A stretch of 40,768 bases of DNA from Cephaloticoccus sp. (GTDB lineage Bacteria; Verrucomicrobiota; Verrucomicrobiia; Opitutales; Opitutaceae): positions 1 to 40,768 of the forward strand of contig JAIPJW010000014.1 in assembly GCA_021734075.1 (NCBI GenBank). The letters run 5' to 3'. Under the pieces are notes generated by a model that did not search any database, was not told the DNA's origin, and saw only the letters and a list, made by a program, of their open reading frames with translations. The position numbers and the translations under genes are program-made. Of the stretch, positions 29,076 through 38,361 are shown piece by piece (positions within the stretch are counted from its first letter, which is position 1; each line of letters opens with the position of its first letter).

Positions 29076-30236
29076 CTATGCTTTGGCTTCCGATCCTGGT
29101 GGAATGATCTGAAGGGTCACTATCCCGCCGATGACCTTGTCATGGTCACGCAGCGGAAACAATGAAAAGCGCACCGGAGTGAGTTTGCCGTTTCGATCCT
29201 TCACGGCGGCCGATTGCTCCCGCAGGTCGCGGCCATCCTTCATGGCCTGCGCAATGGGATTGCGCAGGGGGGAATTGGTTTCAGTTTCGGTGATATCCAA
29301 CTGCACGACGCGGGTCAGGGGTTGGTTGATCAAATCCGAACTTTCCAGTCCGGTCAGGTGGAGCACGGCGGGGTTCACCCGGGAGATGTTGGCGACCTTG
29401 GTGATGACGAAGACCAGATCACTGATCGAATCGACAATATTATGATTGTAGCGCAACTGGTGTTCGAGCGCCTGATTGGTCCATTGGCGTTCCAAATTTT
29501 CGGTGACGAGATCCTGGTTGGTGGTCGCCAGTTCCGCCGTGCGCTGTGCCACCCGACTCTCCAGTTGTGCATTGGCCTCCTGCAATGCGCCGGCCACTTT
29601 CCGTCGGGCGGCCAGGTCATCCCGAATCAACCAGACCACGCCAACCAGCAGCAACACATCGAGAGCCATGCCTGACCAAACGGTCCAACGCGTGGCCTGG
29701 GCCTGCAAATACGAAGCGGTGTCGCGGGCGGTGAGCAAATCCAGTTCCGCTTCCTTCAAGGTTTTGATTTTGCGCTGGAGATCGGGGTTGGCGGTATCGC
29801 CGGCATCGGTCGCCAGTAATTTACGTGCATCCTCGGTCCGCCCTTCCTGCCGGGCGTGCAGAATTTTCCGGATCCGGCCCAGCTGCGTGTTGACCAAGGT
29901 AGCGATTTCATCGATCTGGACCTTTTGCTCCGGTTCGTTGCGGGTCAGGGCCTGCACGATTTCCAAATGCTCGATCACGTTGGAGTGCGCCTCGTTGCAT
30001 GCGGCCAGATTGGAGACACTGCCGGTCGAGACATAGGCCTGGACGGTCGCATCGGCCACATAAAGTGCCGTGCGCAGAGCCTCGACTTCCATGATGACGG
30101 CGTGGGTGTGGTTGACCCAGTCACTGGTGGCGGTGGAGCGGTTGATGTTTCGCACTGCCTGCACCGCGACCACGATCAGGATGGTCGAAATGAGCAGAAA
30201 AAACACCAGGATGCGTCTGAGCGTGTGGTCCTTCAT
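29076..30236 (-). CDS. CHASE3-PAS membrane sensor without a kinase domain
   Basis: A 386-residue protein: TM helix about 9-27, a roughly 155-residue helical extracytoplasmic region like CHASE3, TM helix about 184-204, a coiled coil (about 208-262, with the R-T-A-E-L motif often seen before PAS or kinase domains) and a PAS domain at about 263-378 (NIVDSISDLVFVITKVANISRVNPAVLHLTG). It stops cleanly after the PAS domain; there is no HisKA, HATPase or GGDEF, and the 28 bases before the receiver gene hold no remnant. It probably passes a signal through a partner kinase, or it is a truncated kinase. Confidence 0.88.
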   Translation of the reverse strand: MKDHTLRRILVFFLLISTILIVVAVQAVRNINRSTATSDWVNHTHAVIMEVEALRTALYVADATVQAYVSTGSVSNLAACNEAHSNVIEHLEIVQALTRNEPEQKVQIDEIATLVNTQLGRIRKILHARQEGRTEDARKLLATDAGDTANPDLQRKIKTLKEAELDLLTARDTASYLQAQATRWTVWSGMALDVLLLVGVVWLIRDDLAARRKVAGALQEANAQLESRVAQRTAELATTNQDLVTENLERQWTNQALEHQLRYNHNIVDSISDLVFVITKVANISRVNPAVLHLTGLESSDLINQPLTRVVQLDITETETNSPLRNPIAQAMKDGRDLREQSAAVKDRNGKLTPVRFSLFPLRDHDKVIGGIVTLQIIPPGSEAKA

Positions 30237-30269
30237 GATGGGCTGGGGTCGCAGGTTTGGGAGTCGGAA

Positions 30270-30854
30270 TTAAGGGATTGAGGCGCGCGCGGCCACCAGG
30301 TCGGGATCGGTGTCCGGGGGATCGGTTTTTACCACGGTGAAGACTGCGCGTTTGATATAACTGTCGTAGTCGAAGGTGAATTCCTGGGCAAAGGTCCAGT
30401 TGCTATCAAGGGAATCGGCCACCTTGGCGGCGATATGGCGGATACTCGGTTTGGCGCGCGTGAGGGTGATGAAATATTTTCGATTGTTGTAGTCGAGGTA
30501 GACCTGGTCGTCATTCACGTAGCACACGGCGTGGCCCGCGTTCTTTCCCACCATCTCGACGCGAATCAACCGGGTGTGATAGCCCTTTTGCTTCAAGACA
30601 TGATCGGCGAGCACGGCGTAGTCGATGCAGTCACCGGCCCGGTTGGCGAGAAACTGATTTGGGTTCTGCACATCGAATGGATGCCGGTCGAATTTGAACC
30701 CCTCAAAGTAGTTCGCGAATCGTTTGGGCGTCATTTTCGGGTCGCGAAGCAATTCCTGCATGGTCACTGCACACAGGTCAGGGCCCGCGGCCACGCCGAT
30801 TAAGACGAAGAAGCACGCCTTGAATCTCCATTGCGGGAGGCCCAGCGGAAGCAT
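30270..30854 (-). CDS. Secreted transglutaminase-like cysteine peptidase
   Basis: A 194-residue protein with a basic-hydrophobic signal-peptide-like N-terminus (residues about 10-29) and a transglutaminase-core triad: Cys76 (RAGDCIDYAVLADHVL), His108 (NAGHAVCYV) and Asp121 (YLDYNN). It is likely exported and either cleaves or crosslinks cell-surface proteins or peptidoglycan peptides. It resembles in general plan the small bacterial transglutaminase-like peptidases (the group including LapG), but the substrate is unknown. It is first in the set with the PAS sensor (33-base gap) and the receiver. Confidence 0.8.
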   Translation of the reverse strand: MLPLGLPQWRFKACFFVLIGVAAGPDLCAVTMQELLRDPKMTPKRFANYFEGFKFDRHPFDVQNPNQFLANRAGDCIDYAVLADHVLKQKGYHTRLIRVEMVGKNAGHAVCYVNDDQVYLDYNNRKYFITLTRAKPSIRHIAAKVADSLDSNWTFAQEFTFDYDSYIKRAVFTVVKTDPPDTDPDLVAARASIP

Positions 30855-30985
30855 GGGGGAATTGGATGGTCAATGGGGTCGGATATCGAGTGAATTTTTT
30901 TGATCAGTTTGGCCGCTGGCGGATTCCGGAGGGTAATCTTGCCCGTGGGGCTGAATCTGCTCCGATACCGTCAAACCGAAGTCGA

Positions 30986-31009
30986 CCCGCTGACCCAAAG
31001 GTCAACGGG
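30986..31009. promoter_or_regulatory. Imperfect hairpin ahead of the alpha/beta hydrolase gene
   Basis: CCCGCTGACC and GGTCAACGGG pair with one mismatch around CAAA, 28 bases before the ATG at 31038, in the 183-base divergent gap. Possible operator or leader hairpin; nothing else in the gap is recognisable. Confidence 0.25.
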
Positions 31010-31037
31010 ATAAACCCCCTTTGGAAATTCCGACATC

Positions 31038-31820
31038 ATGGACCAGACAAAATATCCGCAGGCCGACGGCATGCACCCAACGCTGATCAGTGGTCATGCC
31101 GCCAGTGAGTTCAGCGTGGGCGGTCACCGGGCGTTTGTGATTTTCCCAACGTGGGTGGAAACCGATGGACCGCAGGGTTGGGTGTGGTATGCCCCGACCC
31201 TGCCAGGATTGCCGGCAGGTGAGGAGCAATGGATGTTGCAAAAGTTTCTTGATGCCGGTCTTGCCATTGCGGGAATTGATGTGGGCGAGTCCTACGGCAG
31301 TCTGCCGGGACGCGCCCTCTTCAGCAAACTTTACGAAACATTGGTGCAGCAGCGCGGTTTCGCCCAGCGAGCGGCATTGTTGGCGCGCAGCCGCGGCGGA
31401 CTGATGCTGTATAACTGGGCGGTGGAGCATCCGACCACCGTGGCATGCGTGGCGGGGATATACCCGGTGTGCAACCTCTCGAGTTATCCCGGATTGGCCA
31501 AGGCCTGCGGTGCCTATGGATTGAGCAGTGCAGAACTTTCGGCCAATCTGGCCATGCACAATCCGGTCGAGCGTCTGGCGCCGTTGGCCCAGGCCGGGGT
31601 GCCGCTTTTGCACTTGCACGGGGACCAGGACGATGTTGTCCCCTTGGCACAAAATTCGGGGCTGCTGGCCGAACGTTATCGTCAACTCGGTGGTGAGATT
31701 GAATTGATTGTATTTCCCGGCCAGGGGCACAACTACTGGCCGGGTTGGTTCCACTCTCAGGCCTTGGTTGATTTCGTGATCGCCCACGCCAAGGCTGGCG
31801 CGGACAATTTCCGCCGGTGA
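31038..31820 (+). CDS. Alpha/beta hydrolase
   Basis: A 260-residue alpha/beta-hydrolase fold protein of the prolyl-oligopeptidase-like group. The nucleophile elbow appears as A-R-S-R-G-G (Ser118) instead of G-x-S-x-G, acid in HGDQDDVVPL (Asp198 or Asp199) and His231 in GQGHNYW. There is no signal peptide. It is divergent from the transglutaminase gene and 74 bases ahead of the PfkB kinase gene. The substrate is unknown; esterase or acyl-sugar hydrolase is plausible. Confidence 0.85.
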   Translation: MDQTKYPQADGMHPTLISGHAASEFSVGGHRAFVIFPTWVETDGPQGWVWYAPTLPGLPAGEEQWMLQKFLDAGLAIAGIDVGESYGSLPGRALFSKLYETLVQQRGFAQRAALLARSRGGLMLYNWAVEHPTTVACVAGIYPVCNLSSYPGLAKACGAYGLSSAELSANLAMHNPVERLAPLAQAGVPLLHLHGDQDDVVPLAQNSGLLAERYRQLGGEIELIVFPGQGHNYWPGWFHSQALVDFVIAHAKAGADNFRR

Positions 31821-31894
31821 ATTCACTCGTTTCCATCCGTCTCTCGCTCCCCCCAACCCTTCTTGCTTCCACCTAATCCGCGCCGAACTGTTCC

Positions 31895-32851
31895 ATGTCA
31901 TCTTTGGTTACCGTCACCTTTAATCCTGCGATCGACCACACGGTTTTTGTTGAGCGGCTCAATCCCGGCAGCGTGCACCGGGTCAGTCGCTCGCATCTCC
32001 AGGCGGGCGGCAAGGGCATCAATGTGGCCACTATGCTTGCGATGGGCGGAGCCAGGGTCGTGGTGTCCGGCTTCCTCGGCGAGCAAAACCCGGCCATCTT
32101 CGAACAACACTTTCGCCAACATGATCTGTGCGACGCCTTCGTGCGGGTTCCTGGGGAGACCCGCACGGGCATTAAGATTGTCGCAACGGCGACTGATCAA
32201 ACCACGGATCTGAACTTGCCCGGAGCCGAACCCACGCCGGCCCAATGCGACCTTTTGATCGCCACCTTGCGCAAGCTAGCCCGTCCCGGTGTCTGGTTTG
32301 TTCTGGCCGGCAGCCTGCCGGTCGGGCTAGGGCCCGATTACTTTACGGCGGTCATCCGGGCATTGCGTGAAACCGGCGTCAAGATTGCCGTCGATACGAG
32401 CGGTCCGGCCTTGTCGGCGGCGGTCGCGGCGGGAATCGACCTGGCCAAACCCAACGTCACCGAGTTGGCCGAGTTATTGGGTCTCAAACTGGACGATTTC
32501 GAGGCCGTGCTGGGCGCCGCCCGCACGTTGCGCCGCGATAAAATCCCCAATCTGGTGGTTTCACTGGGTGGCGAAGGTGCCTTGTTTCTCACCCCGGACG
32601 CCGAACTCAGGGCGAGCGCACCTCCGGTCAAGGTCGTCAGCACGGTTGGGGCGGGAGACGCCCTGCTCGCCGGCTTTCTCCAAGGCCGATTGCGCGGAGA
32701 TTCCCCGGTGGACTGCGCCCGCCTCGCCACGGTTTACGCCTGGAGCCGCCTCGAATCGCTGGACTCTGGGTTGCCTGTTCCGGCCCTGCTCAACGAGCGC
32801 CTCGACCGCGTGATGGTGGAACCGCTTCCCCCGCCGAAATCAGTAAACTAG
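31895..32851 (+). CDS. PfkB-family sugar kinase, 1-phosphofructokinase type
   Basis: A 318-residue ribokinase-fold kinase. The start VTVTFNPAIDHTV and LQAGGKGINVA are characteristic of the 1-phosphofructokinase / tagatose-6-phosphate kinase group. Further: GSLPVGLGPDY, KPNVTEL, SLGGEGALF and the catalytic GAGD at 252-255 (Asp255). It likely phosphorylates fructose 1-phosphate or another sugar phosphate with ATP. No PTS genes flank it, so fruK is likely but not assigned. Confidence 0.9.
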   Translation: MSSLVTVTFNPAIDHTVFVERLNPGSVHRVSRSHLQAGGKGINVATMLAMGGARVVVSGFLGEQNPAIFEQHFRQHDLCDAFVRVPGETRTGIKIVATATDQTTDLNLPGAEPTPAQCDLLIATLRKLARPGVWFVLAGSLPVGLGPDYFTAVIRALRETGVKIAVDTSGPALSAAVAAGIDLAKPNVTELAELLGLKLDDFEAVLGAARTLRRDKIPNLVVSLGGEGALFLTPDAELRASAPPVKVVSTVGAGDALLAGFLQGRLRGDSPVDCARLATVYAWSRLESLDSGLPVPALLNERLDRVMVEPLPPPKSVN

Positions 32852-33151
32852 TGCCATTTCTTCACGGCCGTTGTTGTGCAAATGGTGACTGCGGTGCCGT
32901 TGGTCAAAGGTTGGGTGTCGCACTCCTTTGCATCCGGTTGGCGGCGCGACATGAAAACGTCTGGTATCGGTCGGGTTTCCCTCGGAAGGATCGGAAGTAA
33001 TTTGGGAATAAAGGCGTGCTAATTTGCACCCTCTGAATTTGACGGCCACTTGCACCAAACCACATTTCGAACCACAATACAGTCAACGGGCTCGGTTGAT
33101 ACGACCGGGTGCAAGTGAGTCTCAACCCTAAACCCTCAACCCCATCATATC
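32852..33151. other. 300-base intergenic region before the SpoIIAA-like gene
   Basis: No convincing gene. It probably holds the promoter of the SpoIIAA-like gene: TTGACG at 33039-33044 resembles a -35 but lacks a good -10 at the usual distance. A short direct repeat CTCAACCC occurs at 33121-33128 and 33135-33142, just ahead of the ATG. Confidence 0.4.
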
Positions 33152-33514
33152 ATGATTACAATTCTGCCTGAAACTTCGGGTTACGCTCTGGTGGTAAAAG
33201 CGAGCGGTAAACTGACCGCGGAAAATTACGAAATGGTCTTCATTCCGATTTTGGAAAAATTGATCAAGAAATATGGCAAGATCCGGCTGGTCATTCATTT
33301 TGACGAGAGCTTTACCGGCTGGGAGGCCGGGGCGATGTGGGACGATGCCAAATTCGGCCTATATCATCTCAATGACTTCACCAAAATCGCCGTAGTGGGT
33401 GCCTCCAAGTTTGTTGAGTGGGGGTCCAAGGTCGCTTCGCACCTTATGGGCGGGGAACTGAAGGTCTTTCCAGCCTCTGATTTTCTCGAGGCGGTGGTCT
33501 GGGTAAAACAGTAG
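33152..33514 (+). CDS. SpoIIAA-like (STAS-related) protein
   Basis: A 120-residue protein of the SpoIIAA-like family (STAS fold): ALVVKASGKLTAENYEMVFIPILEKL, then IRLVIHFDESFTGWEAGAMWDD and KIAVVGASKFVEWGSKVA. In this family the phosphorylatable Ser of classic anti-sigma antagonists is not conserved, and none is obvious here. Function is unknown; members are proposed to bind lipids or act in signalling. It is a single gene with its own upstream region, followed by the palindrome-rich stretch before the tRNA. Confidence 0.85.
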   Translation: MITILPETSGYALVVKASGKLTAENYEMVFIPILEKLIKKYGKIRLVIHFDESFTGWEAGAMWDDAKFGLYHLNDFTKIAVVGASKFVEWGSKVASHLMGGELKVFPASDFLEAVVWVKQ

Positions 33515-33895
<381 letters not shown>

Positions 33896-34090
33896 GGTTG
33901 CTGGGCAGGGCTGACGGGCAACCTTGCTGTTGAGTGAAGGGGCAACAAAGCCCCGCCATCGGGTCTTGGTCAATGGCAAATCCGTGCTGATTTTCCGGTC
34001 CGCCAACATTTTCATAAAATGCCACTTGCACGGCTTGGGGCGGCCCGTAACGCTGAGAGGGATTCCGTTCATCTCGAACTGTAATAATTC
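33896..34090. other. Gap between tRNA-Ser and nuoB
   Basis: About 195 bases holding the promoters of the tRNA (leftward) and the nuo operon (rightward). One hairpin, GGGGC-AACAAA-GCCCC, lies around 33939-33954. TGTAAT just before the nuoB ATG resembles a -10 but lies too close for a leadered transcript. No nuoA is encoded here. Confidence 0.4.
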
Positions 34091-34600
34091 ATGGTATCTT
34101 CCAACACAGAACTGGCCTACAACAGCAAGGTGGAGGGCGAAGTATTCGTCACCCGGGCTGATGCGGTGATCAATTGGATCCGCACCAACTCCATGTGGCC
34201 CATGCCGATGGGGCTGGCTTGTTGTGCCATCGAACTCATGGCGGTGGGCGCATCGCGGTTCGATATTGCCCGCTTTGGGGCCGAGGTGATGCGCTTTTCC
34301 CCCCGGCAGGCTGATTGCATGATCGTCGCCGGCACGGTGACTTACAAGATGGCCTCCTCCCTGCGCCGCATCTACGACCAGATGGCATCGCCGAAGTGGG
34401 TCATCGCCATGGGTGCCTGCGCCAGCACGGGCGGCATGTATCGCAGCTATGCCGTCTTGCAGGGGGTGGACCGGATTGTGCCGGTGGATGTATATATCAG
34501 TGGCTGTCCCCCGCGGCCCGAGGCCCTGCTGGACGCCCTGATTATGCTTCAAGCCAAGGTAAAAAAGGAGTCTTCCGTCAAAAATCTGCTGACCGCCTAA
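34091..34600 (+). CDS. nuoB: NADH-quinone oxidoreductase subunit B
   Basis: A 169-residue complex I subunit carrying the terminal N2 [4Fe-4S] cluster. Ligands Cys44 and Cys45 ([10 protein letters not shown]), Cys110 (MGACAS) and Cys139 ([11 protein letters not shown]) are all present. It is located in the connecting arm at the quinone site. First nuo gene in this run; usual operons start with nuoA. Confidence 0.97.
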   Translation: MVSSNTELAYNSKVEGEVFVTRADAVINWIRTNSMWPMPMGLACCAIELMAVGASRFDIARFGAEVMRFSPRQADCMIVAGTVTYKMASSLRRIYDQMASPKWVIAMGACASTGGMYRSYAVLQGVDRIVPVDVYISGCPPRPEALLDALIMLQAKVKKESSVKNLLTA

Positions 34601-34627
34601 CCGCCTTAGCCACTTTTTTTTCACGCA

Positions 34628-35260
34628 ATGCCCACCACCACCGCCGACGTCACGTCCGCTATCCTGGAAAAATTTCCGCAGGCCGCCGTGCGTGCGAGTC
34701 TCGATCATGCCGCCATCGACGTGCCGGCGACCGAGCTCTTGGCCGTGATGCAGACGCTGCGAGATGCGCACGGATTCGACATGTTGATGGATTTGACCGC
34801 TATCGATTGGGCCGAGGGCGCCGCCCCGCGATTTGTCGCGGTCTATCACCTTTATTCCTCGACCAACCACGAGTATTTCCGGGTCGCGACCGCGTGCACC
34901 GGCGACGACGAGGCCCCGGTTGTCCCGAGTGTCACCAGTCTCTGGCCGGGGGCCAACTGGCATGAGCGCGAGACCTACGACATGTTTGGCATCAAGTTTG
35001 AGGGCCATCCGGACCTGCGTCGCATCCTGATGTGGGAAGGCTATCCCCATTATCCTTTGCGCAAGGAATTCCCGCTGGCGGGCATTGAAACCGAGTTGCC
35101 CGATCCCGAAGTGGCGGCCGAGACCGGCACCAAGGTGAAACCCGCCCCGATGGCTGGCGGCCCCTTTGTGGCTTCGAGTGGCGAAATGAACCTGACCGAG
35201 GCCGAGCCCAGGGCCAAGGACGAGAGCTGGAACGAAAGCAGCGAAAAACCGGAAGCCTGA
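34628..35260 (+). CDS. nuoC: NADH-quinone oxidoreductase subunit C
   Basis: A 210-residue 30-kDa-type subunit of the complex I peripheral arm. The signature appears in SVTSLWPGANWHERETYDMFGIKFEGHPDLRRILM (about 98-132) with YPLRKEFPL. A poorly conserved, acidic/lysine-rich C-terminal extension follows. Starts 27 bases after nuoB and is separate from nuoD (not a NuoCD fusion). Confidence 0.96.
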   Translation: MPTTTADVTSAILEKFPQAAVRASLDHAAIDVPATELLAVMQTLRDAHGFDMLMDLTAIDWAEGAAPRFVAVYHLYSSTNHEYFRVATACTGDDEAPVVPSVTSLWPGANWHERETYDMFGIKFEGHPDLRRILMWEGYPHYPLRKEFPLAGIETELPDPEVAAETGTKVKPAPMAGGPFVASSGEMNLTEAEPRAKDESWNESSEKPEA

Positions 35261-35273
35261 CCCACCGAACGCC

Positions 35274-36500
35274 ATGGCCACTGAATTTGCCTATCCCGAT
35301 GCCGCTGCGAAGAACGCCAGCGGGGAGTTTGAAACCGAAAAAATGTCGCTATCGATGGGTCCCTCGCACCCGTCCACCCACGGGGTGTTGCGCATCCAAA
35401 TGGAACTCGACGGTGAAGTCGTGACCAAGGCCGAGCCGGTCATTGGTTATCTGCACCGCGGCGACGAAAAGATCGCGGAAAACATGACTTACAACCAGTT
35501 CGTGCCCTACACGGACCGGTTGGACTACATCGCCCCGCTGGCCAACAACATGGCCTACGCCATTGCGGTGGAGCGGTTGGCGAAATTGGAAGTGCCCGAG
35601 CGTTGCCAGGCAATCCGGGTGATCACCGCGGAACTCGCCCGCATCTCGGCGCATTTGCTGGGATTGGGCGCCTTCGGCATCGATACCGGGGCCTGGACGG
35701 TGTTCATGTATTCATTCCACGAACGGGAAAAACTCTACAAGCTGTTTGAGGAACTCACCGGTGCGCGCTTCACCACCAGCTACACCCGGATCGGTGGGGT
35801 GGCCCGGGATGTGCCCGAGGGGTGGACCGGCAGGGTGGATGCGTTCTGCGATCAATTCCTGCCCATTCTCGAGGAGATTCTCGCGCTGCTGACCCGGAAC
35901 AAGATCTTCATGGACCGCACCGTCGGCATCGGCACGATCTCGCGGGAGGATGCGATCGGCTATGGTTTGACCGGCCCGAATCTGCGGGGCTCCGGCGTTC
36001 CCATGGATTTGCGCAAGGACAAACCCTACAGTGGCTATGAGCGCTATGAGTTCGATGTGCCGGTGGGCAGGACGGGTGACTCCTACGATCGTTATCTCGT
36101 CCGCGGTGAGGAGATGCGCCAGTCCGTGCGCATCGTGAAGCAGGCCATCAAGAGCTTTCCCGGGGGCGATTGGTATGCCAAGGACGCCCGCAAGATCTTT
36201 GCCCCGCCGAAGGACAAGGTAATGTCCTCCATGGAGGAGTTGATCCAGAACTTCATGATCGTGACCGAGGGCCCGCAGATGCCGGCCGGCGAGGTGTATT
36301 TCGAGGCGGAAAACCCCAAAGGCACCCTTGGGTTCTATATTGTGAGCAAGGGAGGTGGCGTGCCCTACCGCATGAAGATCCGCGCCCCTTCCTTCGCCAA
36401 TCTTTCCATCCTGCCCAAGGTCTGTGTCGGCGCGATGGTGTCCGATGTGGTCTCCATCCTCGGCTCCCTCGACTTCGTCATGGGGGAGTGTGACCGCTAA
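35274..36500 (+). CDS. nuoD: NADH-quinone oxidoreductase subunit D
   Basis: A 408-residue 49-kDa subunit lining the quinone cavity with NuoB. Seen: MGPSHPSTHGVLRIQMELDGE near residue 28, IGYLHRGDEKIAE, RI and HLLGLGAFGIDTGAWT, RGSGVPMDLRKDKPYSGYE and the C-terminal DVVSILGSLDFVMGECDR. Length and termini are normal. Thirteen bases follow nuoC. Confidence 0.97.
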   Translation: MATEFAYPDAAAKNASGEFETEKMSLSMGPSHPSTHGVLRIQMELDGEVVTKAEPVIGYLHRGDEKIAENMTYNQFVPYTDRLDYIAPLANNMAYAIAVERLAKLEVPERCQAIRVITAELARISAHLLGLGAFGIDTGAWTVFMYSFHEREKLYKLFEELTGARFTTSYTRIGGVARDVPEGWTGRVDAFCDQFLPILEEILALLTRNKIFMDRTVGIGTISREDAIGYGLTGPNLRGSGVPMDLRKDKPYSGYERYEFDVPVGRTGDSYDRYLVRGEEMRQSVRIVKQAIKSFPGGDWYAKDARKIFAPPKDKVMSSMEELIQNFMIVTEGPQMPAGEVYFEAENPKGTLGFYIVSKGGGVPYRMKIRAPSFANLSILPKVCVGAMVSDVVSILGSLDFVMGECDR

Positions 36501-36512
36501 GTTTTCCGCCCG

Positions 36513-36998
36513 ATGAATCTCAAGCCCGAAACATTGCAGCAAATCGACGAGGTGATCACGCATTACCCGCAGAAGCGGAGTGCGACGCTGCCACTCCTGC
36601 ACCTCATCCAGGAGGATGTCGGCCATCTGCCGGCCGGGACCACCGAATGGGTGGCTGAAAAACTCGGGATCGAGCCGATCAATGTTTACGAGGTGATCAC
36701 GTTTTACCCGATGTTCCGCCAGCAGCCGATCGGCCGCCGGCACATCCGGGTGTGCCGCACGCTTTCCTGCGCCCTTACCGGCGGCTACAAGACCTGCGAC
36801 ACGCTCAAGCAGGAGTTCAACACCGGCCTCAATGAAATCTCCCCCGACGGCGAGGTGACCATTGAGTTTGTCGAGTGTCTCGCCAGTTGCGGCACCGGAC
36901 CGGTCGTGATGGTGGACGACCAACTCCATGAAAAAGTAGACTGTGCCAAGGCGAAAGCGATCGCCGCCCAAATCAAGGCCGAGGCCACCCAACGCTGA
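36513..36998 (+). CDS. nuoE: NADH-quinone oxidoreductase subunit E
   Basis: A 161-residue 24-kDa thioredoxin-like subunit with a [2Fe-2S] cluster. Ligands: Cys81 and Cys86 (VCRTLSCALTG), Cys122 and Cys126 (VECLASCGTGPVV). It forms the NADH-oxidising tip with NuoF, which starts seven bases after its stop. Confidence 0.97.
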   Translation: MNLKPETLQQIDEVITHYPQKRSATLPLLHLIQEDVGHLPAGTTEWVAEKLGIEPINVYEVITFYPMFRQQPIGRRHIRVCRTLSCALTGGYKTCDTLKQEFNTGLNEISPDGEVTIEFVECLASCGTGPVVMVDDQLHEKVDCAKAKAIAAQIKAEATQR

Positions 36999-37005
36999 AC
37001 CGACC

Positions 37006-38349
37006 ATGCCCGAAGAACGCCGCATCATTTTCCAGCACATTGACGAGGTCGGATACACCAACGACATCGATTGCTACCTGCGCCATGGAGGCTACGAGGT
37101 CTTCAAGTCGGCGGTCACCCGCAAGCCCGAGGAACTCCGTGACGAGGTCAAGAAATCCGGTCTGCGCGGACGGGGTGGGGCGGGTTTTCCCTGCGGCGTC
37201 AAATGGGGGTTGGTGGACCGCAAGAGCGGCAAGCCGATCTACCTGATCGTCAATGCCGACGAGTCCGAGCCCGGCACCTTCAAGGACCGTTACATCATCC
37301 ACCAAGACCCGCACCAGTTGATTGAGGGCACGATGATCTCGTGTTTCGCCAATGATGTTAAGCAGGCCTACATCTACATCCGTGGTGAGTTCCCGGATGG
37401 GGCGAAGATTCTGGAAAAGGCCATTCAGGAGGCCAAGGCCAAGAATCTGGTGGGTCAGAACATTCTCGGCACCGGCTATTCCTGTGAGATCTACATTCAT
37501 CGTGGTGCAGGCGCCTACATCTGCGGTGAGGAAACCGGGCTGATCGAATCGCTCGAGGGCAAACGGGCCAATCCCCGCATCAAGCCGCCTTATTTCCCGG
37601 CCGTGCTCGGCCTCTACCAGTGCCCGACCATCGTCAACAACGTGGAAACGCTTTGCCACGTGAAGCACATTGTCGCGATGGGCGGCGACGAATTCGCCAA
37701 GATCGGCACCCCTGGCAACACCGGCACCCGCGTCTTTTGTGTCTCGGGGCATGTGCAACGCCCCGGTTATTACGAGTTTCCCGCCGGCACGATCACGATG
37801 GGCCAGTTGCTCAACGAGGTCTGCGGCGGTCCCTTGCCCGGTCGGACCTTCAAGGCGGTGATTCCCGGCGGCTCCTCGGCCAAGATTCTCAAATTCGGCG
37901 AGCGCTTCAAAGGCAAGTCCCGCGCCGGGGCAGAATATGATTGGGGCGTGGAGGACGTGCCGATGGATTTCGACTCGCTGGCCATGATCGGCACGATGGG
38001 TGGCTCCGGTGGCGTCATCGTCATGGATGATTCCGTCAACATGGTCGAGGCCCTCGCCAACATCAACGCGTTCTACTCGCATGAGAGCTGCGGCCAGTGC
38101 ACTCCCTGCCGCGAAGGCTCGCTCTGGATGAAGAAGATCAGTTCCCGCATGGTGCACGGCGAAGCCCGCAAGGAGGACGGCGCCCTGCTCAAGAGCGTGG
38201 CCGACCAGATACCCGGCCGCACCATCTGCGCCTTCGGCGAGGCCTGTTCCTGGCCCACCCAAAGTTTCCTCGCCAAGTTCGGCGACGAATTCGAGGCCTA
38301 TCCCGAGGCCAAGAAATCGAAATCCGCCGACGCGAACATGCTTGTTTAA
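37006..38349 (+). CDS. nuoF: NADH-quinone oxidoreductase subunit F (NADH and FMN binding)
   Basis: A 447-residue 51-kDa subunit holding FMN, the NADH site and the N3 [4Fe-4S] cluster. GLRGRGGAGFPCGVKW (NADH binding), NADESEPGTFKDR (FMN), GAGAYICGEETGLIESLEG, then SCGQCTPCREG with the fourth Cys in RTICAFGEACSWP. The ATG at 37006 fits the family; the upstream in-frame stretch overlaps nuoE and is not used. The C-terminal tail is lysine/serine-rich and unconserved. Confidence 0.97.
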   Translation: MPEERRIIFQHIDEVGYTNDIDCYLRHGGYEVFKSAVTRKPEELRDEVKKSGLRGRGGAGFPCGVKWGLVDRKSGKPIYLIVNADESEPGTFKDRYIIHQDPHQLIEGTMISCFANDVKQAYIYIRGEFPDGAKILEKAIQEAKAKNLVGQNILGTGYSCEIYIHRGAGAYICGEETGLIESLEGKRANPRIKPPYFPAVLGLYQCPTIVNNVETLCHVKHIVAMGGDEFAKIGTPGNTGTRVFCVSGHVQRPGYYEFPAGTITMGQLLNEVCGGPLPGRTFKAVIPGGSSAKILKFGERFKGKSRAGAEYDWGVEDVPMDFDSLAMIGTMGGSGGVIVMDDSVNMVEALANINAFYSHESCGQCTPCREGSLWMKKISSRMVHGEARKEDGALLKSVADQIPGRTICAFGEACSWPTQSFLAKFGDEFEAYPEAKKSKSADANMLV

Positions 38350-38361
38350 GCCACTTTACCG

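Noticed and set aside
35712-38262. Long minus-strand frames over nuoD, nuoE and nuoF
   Set aside because: Shadows caused by GC-rich codon bias; the plus-strand genes are complete and conserved.
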